In this document: positions 35,021 to 45,019 of the stretch, piece after piece
Layout of the letters: each line of letters begins with the position of its first letter
How positions within the stretch are numbered: position 1 is the first letter of the stretch
From: Nephrotoma appendiculata
Lineage: Eukaryota > Arthropoda > Insecta > Diptera > Tipulidae
Length of the DNA: 64,000 nucleotides
Direction of reading: 5' to 3'
NCBI GenBank assembly: GCA_947310385.1
Contig: OX371224.1
Coordinates: forward strand, 259,996,303-260,060,302
The notes under the pieces: generated by a model
The model's database searches: none
Seen by the model: the letters and a program-made list of their open reading frames with translations, nothing else
What the model was told of the DNA's origin: nothing
Made by a program: the position numbers and the translations under genes

Positions 35021-37545
35021 TCACTTTGCTGCTTCGATGGTATCTACAAACTCATCAGTAGTGTTAATAGGTAGTGGACATAATTTGCTAATTGGTCGCT
35101 TTATGCGCTTCGATTTTGCCTCAAGTGTGACGACTCGCGTTATACCGTCCTGTCCAGGATGTTTTTCCAATACCCTTGCCAAAGGCCATTTAGATGGTGG
35201 GAAACTTTCATCTTTTAATAGAACCAGATCGCCGATTTCTATTTCCGGTTCCTTGTGCATCCATTTCGGCCGTTGTTGCAAACGACTTAGATAATCCGAA
35301 GACCAGCGTTTCCAAAAATGTTGGTACATCCTCTGGGTCAATTGCCATCGGGAACAGTGATTCTCGTTCAAGTTAAGCATGCTCGGTTCAGGAATCGAGT
35401 TAATAGCATTGCCTATTAGAAAATGACCCGGTGTCAGAACGGTGAGGTCATTTGGATCGTTTCTGATGGGACATAATGGCCTTGAATTTAGGGCACCCTC
35501 AATTTGCGTAAGTACGGTGCTCAGTTCTTCGTATGTTAATTTGTTATCACCAATGATCCTCCTAAGATGAAACTTAATCGACTTTACACCCGCTTCCCAT
35601 AGACCGCCGAAGTGAGGAGATCCGGGTGGAATCAAATGCCATTTGGTTCCGTCATTTGCTAGATTCTGAGCAATGTCGAATTGTAATTGCTTCATGGCTT
35701 TGAGGTGATTAACCTTTAGCTCTGCTGCTGCCCCCACAAACGTAGTGCCGTTGTCAATATAAATATCAGTGATTTTGCCACGTCGTGAGGTAAACCTTTT
35801 AAATGCTGCAATGAAAGCAATAGTGGTTAAGTCACTTACGATTTCTAAATGGACCGCTTTGGTACAAAAGCATATGAATATGCATATATAGCCCTTATAA
35901 GCCTTGCTGCCTCTTCCTGGGGACATTCTCAATAAAATTGGCCCAGCATAATCGACTCCAGAGTGTTGAAACGGTCGACTTCGAGTGACGCGAGGAGCAG
36001 GTAAATTCCCCATTAACTGGCTTCGTGCGTTTTTCGAATATCGGATACATTTGAGGCATTTGTGGATAAACTGCCGTACCAGATTGCGGCCGTTAAGGAT
36101 CCAATAGTTACGACGTGTATATCCGAGCGTCTGAGTAATACCACCATGCAGTGTGTTGCTATGTGCTTGACTAATGATCATGATAGTGATCGGACTATTA
36201 CGAGGTACGATGATAGGATGTTTCGTTGAGTATGGTAAGTAGCTATTTTCTAACCGACCGCCAACTCTTAACACACCATCGTCATCCAAAAAGGGGTTGA
36301 GTGATGCCAAAGTCCCTTTAATAGATAAATTGCTTGTGCAGCATTTAATCTCTTCTTGGAAATATGTCTGCTGCTCATGTTTCAACCAAAATACTAGCGC
36401 CATACTGAGCTCGTCTATGGATAGAAAACCAAGTTTTTTATTTGATTTGGTAACATTACTTACATTATGCCGAAATCGTTGTAAATATGCCGTTATCCGG
36501 ACCAACTTCGAAATGGACGAATACTTATGAACTAAGTCCCATGAATCGTTCTTGACCAGCGTTGAGTTCACCAACTTGCGTTCTTCGAGGTCAATGTCTT
36601 GACTTACTATTTGTTGTTGATTCGGCCATTGAGATGAATGCAGAGCCAACCAGGTAGGGCCAGTCCACCATAGTGGGTGATTTTGTAATAAACTAGGCGA
36701 TACTCCTCTGGAAGCGCAATCGGCCGGGTTATCTTCCGAAGAAACATGCCTCCATTGAGCAATGTTTACATTGAGTATTTCAGTCACTCGGTTTGCAATA
36801 AATGGCTTCCAACGATTAGGATGTCCTTTTAGCCAGTGTAAAACAATCGTGGAGTCAGTCCAACCATACATCACACAATGTTGGTATGCATTTACGGATG
36901 TCACCTTGCTGAATAATCTTGCCATTAAAAGAGCCCCACACAACTCAAGTCGAGGCAATGATACCTGCTTTATAGGAGAAACTCTAGTTTTTGCAGATAT
37001 TAATCCGATGCGAACAGTGCCATCAGCACACATTGTTCGAGAATAAATAGCTGCTGCATATGCTGCGTTGGACGCGTCACTAAAGCCATGCAATTCACAT
37101 TTTTGATGCGATAAATTAGTGTTGAGCCATCTTGGAATTCTTATCTGAGAAATTTGTGGAAGTTCATCTCGATAACTGAGCCAAGTCCGTTTGATTTCTT
37201 CGGGAACTGGATCATCCCACCCTACTTTAGTCAACCAGAGCCTTTGTAAAATGATTTTTGCAATGATAATGCATGGAGAAATCCAACCCAAAGGGTCAAA
37301 GAGCCGGGATATGTCAGCCAGAATGTTTCTTTTGGTTATGTTTTCATTATTGGATGTAGAAGTTTTGTAGCCAAGCTCGTCGGTCGTTGGATTCCAAGAA
37401 ATGCCTAGAGTTTTTACTACACCATCTTCATGAATATCCAGTGATGATTTAGTTTCATGAAATTCTGTTGGAATTGATCTTAGAACATCAGAATGATTCG
37501 ATGACCACTTTCGGAGCTCAAAGCCACCTGATTTGAGAAGATAGA
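35021..37545 (-). CDS. pol: BEL Pol fragment: RT end, RNase H, integrase
   Basis: The open frame runs from the deletion junction (CQIYLLKSGGFELRKWSS, end of RT) through ILADISRLFDPLGWISP to TAA at 35021. From the G of GWISP: RNase H with GFSDASNAAY (Asp 72), PRLELCGA (Glu 116) and GWTDSTIVLHW (Asp 146). Integrase zinc finger with His 377 and 382 and Cys 412 and 415. Catalytic core with HSGVDYAGP (Asp 447), YIDNGTTFVG (Asp 513) and GGLWEAGVKSIK (Glu 566). A C-terminal DUF5641-type tail reads IGDLVLLKDE, PLARVLEKHPG. RNase H and integrase look intact. Without a start codon and RT the protein could only be made as part of a defective Gag-Pol. Confidence 0.93.
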
Positions 37546-37922
37546 TTTGACATGTGAGGCCATGTTGATGTAGCCACCGTTTTCGTGGGAAGTTGAGCCG
37601 TAACAGTTTTAAGCACCAGCGCGCTCGTTGATAACTTGAAGTCAGGGTTTATAATAGATTGAATGTTGAGCTTGACTGCATAATTCGCTTTGCCTGTATT
37701 CACTGATCCAACTCCTACAATTGGTATATTAATTACACTTCTTTGTAATCCCAGTTTGTTTACCGCTTCCTCCGTTATAAAGGTTGCCTGAGACCCTTGA
37801 TCTAGAAGAGCTCGTAGTGTCACCTGTACCCCAAATGCAGACTGAACCTTAACAAGTGCTGTTGCCAGTAGAATTTGTGTATCCGCGGATGGTGTAACGT
37901 GAGCACTGACTAAATTGACCAC
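37518..37922 (-). pseudogene. BEL aspartic protease (A17 type), C-terminally cut by deletion
   Basis: In the same frame as gag, 72 nt after its stop. VTLRALLDQGSQATFITEEA holds the D-x-G-S active-site motif of the Pao peptidase A17, followed by GLQRSVINIPIVGVGSV and QLPTKTVATSTWPH. The protease would cut the Gag-Pol polyprotein. Shortly after WPHMSNL the sequence passes into a late RT motif in another frame, so a deletion junction lies at about 37540. The end of the protease and the RT fingers and palm, including the catalytic aspartates, are gone. Confidence 0.85.
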
Positions 37923-37994
37923 TGGAGTAGTTTCAATAGATTTTTGTGATACGGTTACGGCCGGCTTATCTTCGGCTGATGCTGTCGTAGAAAT

Positions 37995-39179
37995 TTAGTG
38001 CACCAATGTATGATGTCGTTGATTACATCGTGAGCAGCTTTTAGCACTTTTGCATTCAGTATTGTAGTGACCACTTCTTAAACAATTAAAACATAGCTGG
38101 TTGATTCTCACAAAGTCTCGTCGGGCATCTACGTTCATCTTTTGAAACCTAAAACAAGCATAGAGAGGATGAGTTTTGTGACATAAACCACAGGACATTG
38201 AAGAAGTTGTGTGTAGTGTTCTGATCGGAACCGAAGCAGTATCTGGAGTACGTTTTATGGTTGACTTAGGTTTAGTCGGTGCTATGACTTCAAGTACTCT
38301 AAACCGGTCGTGAAGGAATGAATGCAGCTTCTCCCAAGTTGGAAGTTCACCATTAGGGGCGTTCGTCATCTCCCATTGCTTCAAACTTTCGCCATCTAGC
38401 TTCTGTATTACCATGTAAACGATCCAGTCATCCCAATGTTGAATAGGTAAGCCAATATTCTTTAATGCCCTTAACGTCTCACTTGTTGTGTCCAAGAGTT
38501 TTTTAATGGCTGCCGACGACTCGGTATGTAAGTTGGGTTGGGATGTTAAACATTTAAAATGGTGATAAACTATTACCCTCTTGTTGTCATAACGCTTCAC
38601 CAAAGTTTGCCAAGCATCTTCATAATTGGCATCGGTGGTTTCGATATTTCGAAGTAGGTGTTCCGCCTCACCAGATAAATTCGATTTAAGATAATGTAGT
38701 TTTTCTACAGCAGAAATAGATTTATTGTCGTGAACGAGGGTTTTATAGAGATCACGAAACGACGTCCACACTAAATAATCTCCAGAAAATGATGGCAAAC
38801 TGATTCGAGGTAATTTAATTTCAGGTTTTGCACTTGTCTGTGGTTGTGGAGTGGGTGTAGGTGTAGTTGGTTTTCCTTGTTCAATCAGCTCCGATATCTC
38901 AGCTATCAAATTGATAAATAGTTCCTCTCCAGCCGAATACGCATCTAGCTCGCGGTCGTTATAAATGGCAGCACGATTCGTTTCCGAGTATACGTTTTTG
39001 TACTCTATCCAAAGTTCGTTTAGGAGATTTAACCGCGTTTTGAGATAAATTTGGGTAAGGCGTAGTTTAGGAGATTTCCTAAAATTCGTTTCAAATCTTT
39101 CTAATCGTTTAACTAAACCATTAATAATATCGATTACCGCACTAGCACTATTATCACTTTTTACAGTTTCTGGAGCCAT
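37995..39179 (-). CDS. gag: BEL/Pao Gag (DUF1759 type) with zinc knuckles
   Basis: 394 codons from ATG (MAPETVKSDNSAS). The N-terminal third is predicted helical. The middle has the Gag signature LPRISLPSFSGDYLVWTSF, KLHYLKSNLSGEAEHLLRN and YEDAWQTLVKRYDN, found in BEL/Pao Gag. The C-terminus has Cys/His clusters: CGLCHKTHPLYAC, then CFNCLRSGHYNTEC and CSRCNQRHH, which are nucleic-acid-binding knuckles. Gag forms the particle that packages element RNA. The frame ends in TAA directly after RHHTLVH. The protease follows in the same frame without an intervening start of note, so the TAA interrupts what is usually one gag-pol reading frame. Confidence 0.92.
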   Translation of the reverse strand: MAPETVKSDNSASAVIDIINGLVKRLERFETNFRKSPKLRLTQIYLKTRLNLLNELWIEYKNVYSETNRAAIYNDRELDAYSAGEELFINLIAEISELIEQGKPTTPTPTPQPQTSAKPEIKLPRISLPSFSGDYLVWTSFRDLYKTLVHDNKSISAVEKLHYLKSNLSGEAEHLLRNIETTDANYEDAWQTLVKRYDNKRVIVYHHFKCLTSQPNLHTESSAAIKKLLDTTSETLRALKNIGLPIQHWDDWIVYMVIQKLDGESLKQWEMTNAPNGELPTWEKLHSFLHDRFRVLEVIAPTKPKSTIKRTPDTASVPIRTLHTTSSMSCGLCHKTHPLYACFRFQKMNVDARRDFVRINQLCFNCLRSGHYNTECKSAKSCSRCNQRHHTLVH

Positions 39180-39278
39180 GTGACGTCACTATATGTTCAC
39201 AAACACGTTTATCGAAATTAAGTATGTATTATCGAAATTAAGTATTATCGAAATTAAAGTAATGAATGGATCAGCAGA

Positions 39279-39295
39279 TCCGGCTCGAAGGACCA
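39279..39295 (-). promoter_or_regulatory. BEL primer-binding site, tRNA-Tyr type
   Basis: On the minus strand TGGTCCTTCGAGCCGGA starts 5 nt inside the 5' LTR. Its complement, TCCGGCTCGAAGGACCA, is the expected 3' end (with CCA) of a eukaryotic tRNA-Tyr, whose acceptor stem pairs CCTTCGA with TCGAAGG. This 17-nt match is where minus-strand cDNA synthesis would start. Confidence 0.8.
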
Positions 39296-39300
39296 AATAA

Positions 39301-40056
39301 TGTGCACAGCCAAAGATATTATGATGAACTAGAAATAAACCACCAAGAGTGAATCAAAATGCTTGGTTTATTTCCCACGGAGTTAACAATATCCAGCACA
39401 CGGAAGCAACAAATAAAATAATAATTTCGATCAACTATTGAACCACTCGCAATAATACAAACCACAAATTCTTGTTAATAGCTTTTATTTTAGATTTATA
39501 TGGTACAGCAATGCCATCCGTCTCGTATGAACGCCAATGAAAAAAAGAGACCGCAAGCTCCATTTTTAACAACATGAAGAAAATAGTTAGTATATACAAT
39601 GTCTTAAAATTCATACTTAAATGTCTACATAATTATACTAATTATAGAGTGCACCCAAATTACATTGAGTACTAAAAGTTTTAGAATTACTGAATTCAAA
39701 CCAGCTGTCACCTTTATATAAACAAGAATTCGTAGGTAATTAATTATAAATTATTTGTGTTATTTTAATTTAATACATTAATTAATTATTATTTAATTTA
39801 ATCTTAATCTAGGTGCTAGTAAACAGAGATGACTTCATCTAAATATTGAAGCTTGGTAAGTACACATTTTGTCATTACATTCTAACAAAATTTGTCTTTT
39901 TCAGATTGGAAATATTTCAATGCCAAGGTCAAGATGAATTCAACCTTGTTTACCAGTGACGTGTAATTTGTGTGTTAAATAAAGTTTATTATAAATATAA
40001 TGCAGTTCCGTGTCTTTTAATTAATATGTGAATTTAATTCATGTCTGTACCAGACA
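39301..40056 (-). repeat. BEL 5' LTR
   Basis: 756 bp and two nucleotides longer than its partner. On the minus strand it would carry the promoter, and the primer-binding site follows 5 nt after its end. Confidence 0.95.
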
Positions 40057-40061
40057 CTTAG

Positions 40062-40220
40062 GAAGAAATATTGATACATGAGACACATTAACAAGAAAAG
40101 ATAGCATGTAAAGCTGATAGAGATATCGATCGAAGCAATATTGATCCTACCACATGCATTTTATGTTATGACTTGCAACGAGTAATTCACCTGCCTGTAT
40201 TACAAGCGCAAACTCAACCT
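40062..40220 (+). pseudogene. Continuation of the broken repeat-family gene after the BEL insertion
   Basis: Directly after the right target duplication, the plus strand reads EEILIHETH, a stop, then QEKIACKADRDIDRSN and TCILCYDLQRVIHLPVLQA. The C-x-D-L-Q-x-V-x-x-x-P motif is where this family usually continues after the F-H-x-P-K-K block seen before the insertion. So the BEL landed inside this already decayed reading frame. The rest of the gene is lost or unrecognisable. Confidence 0.55.
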
Positions 40221-40306
40221 ATACAACCTAACAGCTACCGCTATAATACCCGATAAGAAGAAAATAACGTATTGTGCATCTGCAGTGCTTTAATACGAAT
40301 ATTAAA

Positions 40307-41000
40307 TCAACTGATGAAAGATTTTCCCTTAACGAAACGTATACGTACGTTTGTGGTAATTTTTAATCTGCTGTCAGTTATGGCTATATCCAAATAGCTT
40401 CTTGCTGGTAAAAATGTTGGTGCATTTGGTTTATAAATTGCTGATTTATAAAGGAAATCGTTATCGTTTTGCCATTGATTTAATGCAATGCCTCTTCTGT
40501 TATGCATCATATTGCCCCAATTCGAGTGTCGAGCATTCATATCCCCTGCTATTATATACATAGTATTTATTGGTATTCATTAGCTCCAGCGTGTCAAACA
40601 TTCTCGTCTATTCCGTGTCAAATTGTTGAACAGCTTCTGTAGTATTGCTACTCGAACAATACACCGAAATAACATATAGCTGCTTGTTGTTTTTTAATTT
40701 AATTTCGATTATAGTATTCTCCAGATCTTTACAATTTTGTAATTTGCTGATTTTTATGTGTTCAAAATGTATGCCTCGTTTCATTAAGATCGCGGTCCCT
40801 CCGCCATTTTTTGAATTTTGTCGATCTTGCCTTATCAAATTATAATTTTTAAATTCAATGTTATGACGAAAATTTAATGTAGTTTCACACATTAACAAAA
40901 TATCCGATTGGTGTTGTTCCAAAAATTTTAAAAGGTTTAGTGGTCTGTTAATGCTGACGATCGAATTTACATTTAGTGCCAAAATTTTTAATTTATTCAT
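40307..41000 (-). pseudogene. LINE ORF2 endonuclease domain, truncated
   Basis: ATG at 41000: MNKLKILALNVNSIVSINRP, then LLMCETTLNF (catalytic Glu), FKNYNLIRQDRQNSKNGGGT and LYVISVYC, the apurinic-like endonuclease of Jockey-type LINEs. A stop and frameshift near 40608-40565 follow. The next frame reads MYIIAGDMNARHSNWGN (the G-D-x-N-A-R-H motif), then RSYLDIAITDSRL, and ends at 40307 before the S-D-H motif. The endonuclease would nick target DNA. No reverse transcriptase follows. Confidence 0.85.
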
Positions 41001-41088
41001 AATTAATTAATTACACAACTTTTGCGTATGAACCATCTCCTTCATTTACCAACGTTGTCTAGAAAGATCTAGATGGATTCATTTTAGT

Positions 41089-42389
41089 TTATTTTATTTT
41101 ATTTTTTACCTTCTCTAGCATCTGTTGATAAATTGGACAGCCTTTAAAAGATGCCGGATGGCCCAACTTCTGACAGTTAACACAGTTAATGTCTTTACGT
41201 TCAATTTCATTCTTAATTGTACACTCTCCTGGCATGTGACTCGTCGCATGTGACACATCAATATAATAAATTGCAATTATTTGCTGCATGTCCAAATCTC
41301 TGACAATTTCAGCATTGCATTATCTCGCTCTTATTTTTGAGATGCTCTCATGTTACTCGTTGGCAATTTATGGTTTTTATTTTGAGGATGTCAGCCATAT
41401 TTGTATTTGGTTCAAATTGCACCAAGTATGATGGTAATTTATTGGAATTTTCATTTGGGTGCTTCTTCCTCATTTGAATTATGTTTATAATTTTTATATT
41501 TATATTATTCTCTTCTACATCTGTTTTTATCCCACCAATGTCTTCTTCTTCGGTTAGTCCTCGGAGTACTAATGTTTTAGGTTTTAATTCTTTCGGAGTG
41601 TAAGTGAAATACTGAGTGTTGACTTCTTTCAAAATTTTGTTTGCTTTAAAATAGTCATCCATCGAGTTGACCATGACCGAGTGCTTGTCTACAGTCACTC
41701 GTTTCACTTCAAAAATTTTCAATTGAGCTCCTTTCATCAAATCGACAGTGTCCTTTATTGCTTGATTATGGATGTGTAGTGGTGGTGGTTTCCCTATTCT
41801 CTTCTTCGTAATGTTTCCTTTTGAAGGATTTTCGCTGTTGTCTCTAGTCGTATTTTGTTGATCGCTGATTTTAATATTCTTCGCCGAACGCATCAATGAA
41901 TACGTTTTGCTGTCATTTTTACGTTTGATGGCTTGTTTCACTACGGTGAAATCGGTCCCTGGTATTGCTTCATCACTTGTTACGTCGACTCATCATCTTC
42001 ATTCATATCTAAACACATCAATGGTTTAAATTTATTATTTTCAAGTAATGTCAAATTTTCACATGTAGCATTTGGATTGGATTTTAATACATTTTCAATT
42101 GGTCGTGTGGATTCCGATTCAGACCTTAGCAAATGAAATATAAAAAAAAAAAAAATACATTTTCAATGAACATAATACGTTCACGTAACTCTGCATTTTC
42201 AGATCGCAGTAATCTTATTTTATTATTGTTCATTCTCTGCTCGGCAGAGATCAAATTGGGTTTAGGTTTCCGTGATTTCATTTTCCCCGACATTAAAGAT
42301 TCGGTTGATGCAACCTCGTCAATTTTACAGTTTTGCATTGCGTTTTGTACGTGTACCGATTCAAGTACAGCGTTCACATTTTCTGACAT
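41089..42389 (-). pseudogene. LINE ORF1 (Gag-like, PRE_C2HC type), broken
   Basis: Starts MSENVNAVLESVHVQNAMQN at 42389 with a Leu-rich coiled segment (NNNKIRLLRSENAELRER). It breaks near 42126 in an A/T run, resumes at about 41941 (MKQAIKRKNDSKTYSLM), then reads KGAQLKIFEVKRVTVDKHSV and LKPKTLVLRGLTEEED with PSYLVQFEP, typical of the RNA-recognition and PRE_C2HC part of Jockey-clade ORF1. A frameshift near 41345 precedes HATSHMPGECTIKNEI and a knuckle CVNCQKLGHPASFKGCP ending at 41089. ORF1 proteins bind element RNA. At least two frameshifts make this one inactive. Confidence 0.8.
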
Positions 42390-42400
42390 TTCATTGGGTG

Positions 42401-42795
42401 TTTGTATTGTAAATGGGTTACCCCACTTACGTTATAATTTTTAGCGTTTTTTTTATAAAATTAATTTGGACTTGTTATCGCTATGTTGCATATATGTATA
42501 AAACGTAACTTATTATTTTAAATTTGTCTATTCAATTTCATAAACGAAGAAAATTTAAAAAATTTCTATTTTTTCGACACAAGAACAAATTTTTCGTTTT
42601 GGTTTTCGGTTTGGATTTTTTTCCCGTTGGAAAATTTTCCTTCTGCTTCAATTTTCTAATATTACGCCTAATTACATAAATTATAATTATGTTCTATAAT
42701 ATTTAACGTTTATTAATAATTATCACAATAATAACACGAATTTAAACGAAAATTATTAATATATTGTATTTTAAAAAAAAATTCAATTTTCGTTT
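42401..42795. other. No gene recognised (possible LINE 5' UTR)
   Basis: AT-rich sequence upstream (in coding sense) of LINE ORF1. It may include the LINE 5' untranslated region, but no internal promoter motif can be supported. Confidence 0.35.
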
Positions 42796-42799
42796 ATGT

Positions 42800-43021
42800 A
42801 CACGTCACTCGATCACCGAGTCCTATGCTATTATCAAGCTTTAACCACTACACCACCTGTCTCATAAAAAATATTCACACAAAATTCATAAGAAAATGGT
42901 TTTTTATTCGATTTTTCGGGTTTTCCGACTTTTCCAACAGAAAAGGTTGAGCCAAATCGGTTCAGCCGTTCTCAACTGATGCGCGCACATACATTTTTTG
43001 CACCATTTTTATAGATATAGA
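42800..43021 (-). mobile_element. Helitron 5'-end fragment
   Basis: Minus strand begins TCTATATCTATAAAAATGGT after an A (43021) and continues with an AACGGCTGAACCGATTTGGC block, a TTTTCGGG-type tract and a tRNA-like piece near 42800-42870. The same order is seen in the 5' end of the Helitron at 21947-23557, though the two copies differ substantially. No 3' end with CTRR and no helicase is found to the left, so only the 5' end remains. Confidence 0.7.
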
Positions 43022-43116
43022 TTCAATTTCAAAATAAATCATTGTTATATTAATATTCGTTAATGTAGTGGTACAATGTTGTTGTTGTTGTCAATAATCC
43101 TTTAATAGAAAACAAT

Positions 43117-44908
43117 TGTAACGAAATTTGAAATAAACTTTCAAAGTACGTTAGCAGAAATGAAAATGCATAGGCCTCGAAGCGGTGTGTATAGCCGGCT
43201 AGGTTCATGGTTTGGCGTGGGGGTTGTCGAGGCTTACATAATCCGTGAATACACCGCAGGAAAAAGGAATACAACGAAACATTTCATACCACCGACGAAC
43301 TTACCTTATATACCCATCAACATCATCATACACTCGGGGTCTCGATTAAAGCATAATTAAATTAATAATATTTTGAATTAAATTCATATAAAAGTATATT
43401 TGATAATTCAATAAAAACATTTAAATTAGCAGAGCAATAAAAAAATTTTGCAAAAAAAAAAAACACAAATAAAAATATTTATGATTTAATTAATTTACAA
43501 CATCTACCAAAAAAACAAACTTTTATGATTTGAAATATTTCGCTCTTCAAGTATTTTTTTTTTCCGAAGATTAAATTGTATGGTAATTTAGAAAAAAAAA
43601 TCAAAACTAAATTTTAATTAAACTATCTTAAAGATAAATGCCACCACCGAAATTACAGAAACTAAAATTATGGATTTTATTTTTAATTAGCGATCCAAAG
43701 GAGAATTTAAATAATTAATAAATTTTACTTAAAGGTAAACTTATATATAAATATGTATTTATATAAAAAAAAAATATATTTACTATGTATATAGTCGTTG
43801 CGGCGGTTTTTTTTTTTGTCCAATTTTCGTTGTTGCTGTTGTTGTTGTTATACAGTAACAGATATTAATCCGGATCGACGTATTTATTATGAGATTAATC
43901 CAATGCGTGTTGTAGATGATGTTATCTTATAGCCAGTACTGTTACTGATACCGCCTTTATTACTCTTGGATTTGGAGTTTTATAATTATGTGTAAGATAT
44001 TATTATCAATATTTTCTTATTATGACGATTAAATTATTTGTAGTTTATATTATTATATTTGCATAAAAGTTCTTATTTTTCATTAGTTGACGTTGCCATC
44101 AAACTATCAACTGTAGCGCTTATATTATTAAGGTTATATTATTTTCCGAAATATTAATTTAGATATTATTAGGTATTATTAGCGAAGTACACTTTACCGC
44201 AAACATATTGTTTGAGACCGTATCACTATAATCTCAACGTGAAATTTTAACAGTTATTTCAACTTAAGCACTAGGCGTATTCTACCCACATGTTGTATAA
44301 ATTACACTATACCTAACTATATAAGTTTAATTATGATCTTTTTTCTTATTTTTTTTCAATAACCAACGTTTCACCCGCATTAATTGTTCTACTAAATATC
44401 TTTCTTTGTGCGTTTTAAATAACCGGGCTTGCGACCGGTACTATCCGTCCCGTATGTGCACACAATATCTCTTAAATCACAAAAACTTGCATTTTCAATG
44501 CTTCTCGCAACTAGTTTTATAATTTTTCTTTTAATTTCAACAATCAAAATTTCTAATTAAACTAATATGCTTTTATCACTTTACACTTATATACTTTTAA
44601 GGCGTTAAATCAATATCTTAGTTTAGCCAAATTTTTTTTTTTTTTTTTTTGTTTGTCAAATTCATTTATACAATTTTTATCAAAATTCTAAACTCAACTG
44701 ACTATCATGCGATCTTTTTCCCAAAAAAAACGTTTTTTTTTCTTTGTCATCATCATAAAAACGGGTCCACAAACAACATCCTCATTGAACAACGAAATGA
44801 TTTCGCGCCCAAAAATCAGTTTATTGTGTTTTTTTTCCGCTAAGGCAAAATTACTTAATTACAAGAATACAGTGCAACGACGAGAAAAATATGATGGCTC
44901 TCGTTGCA
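43117..44908 (-). repeat. Gypsy 3' LTR
   Basis: 1,792 bp. It includes poly-T and poly-A tracts and a TGTTGTTGTT run. The open frames that appear in it (for example 43160-43360, 44649-44843, 44707-45015) are duplicated in the other LTR or run out of it, and are not genes. Confidence 0.96.
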
Positions 44909-45019
44909 AATCGTGGGGAAGACTCACCCCTGATGAAGTGTCTCAATGCCGGGCAAAGTTATATATCTTGCTAATGATAAGATACCCTGTTAAAGACGCC
45001 CCCTACGTTCCATAGATGG

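Larger units (their letters stand above)
34177..40056 (-). mobile_element. BEL/Pao LTR retrotransposon, young, reverse transcriptase deleted
   Basis: Two LTRs (34177-34930 and 39301-40056) begin TGTGCACAGCC and end CTGTACCAGACA. They appear to differ only by a 2-nt indel (accaagctcc versus accgcaagctcc). A 5-bp duplication CTTAG flanks the element (34172-34176 and 40057-40061). The coding strand is minus: gag (39179-37995), protease (37922-37518), a fragment of RT, RNase H and integrase (to 35021). A primer-binding site lies beside the 5' LTR. Near-identical LTRs imply recent insertion, yet most of RT is missing, so it probably moved with proteins from an intact relative. Confidence 0.95.
40307..42400 (-). 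mobile_element. Jockey-like LINE remnant, 5' part only
   Basis: Minus strand carries, in order, an ORF1 (about 42389-41089) and the endonuclease start of ORF2 (41000-40307). The RT is absent: the sequence changes to unrelated DNA just left of 40307. LINEs are normally truncated at the 5' end, so keeping the 5' half and losing the 3' half points to a later deletion. Several frameshifts and stops show it is old. Confidence 0.85.

Noticed and set aside
34986..37046. Plus-strand frames opposite BEL pol
   Set aside because: Shadows of the minus-strand RNase H and integrase frame.
43160..43360. Genes inside the Gypsy LTRs (also 44649-44843, 51775-52029, 53320-53587)
   Set aside because: The same frames occur in both LTR copies and have no protein-like motif. 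They are LTR sequence.
44909..45019. env gene in the Gypsy element
   Set aside because: Only 111 bp separate the pol stop from the 3' LTR. No envelope-like frame exists there or in the leader.
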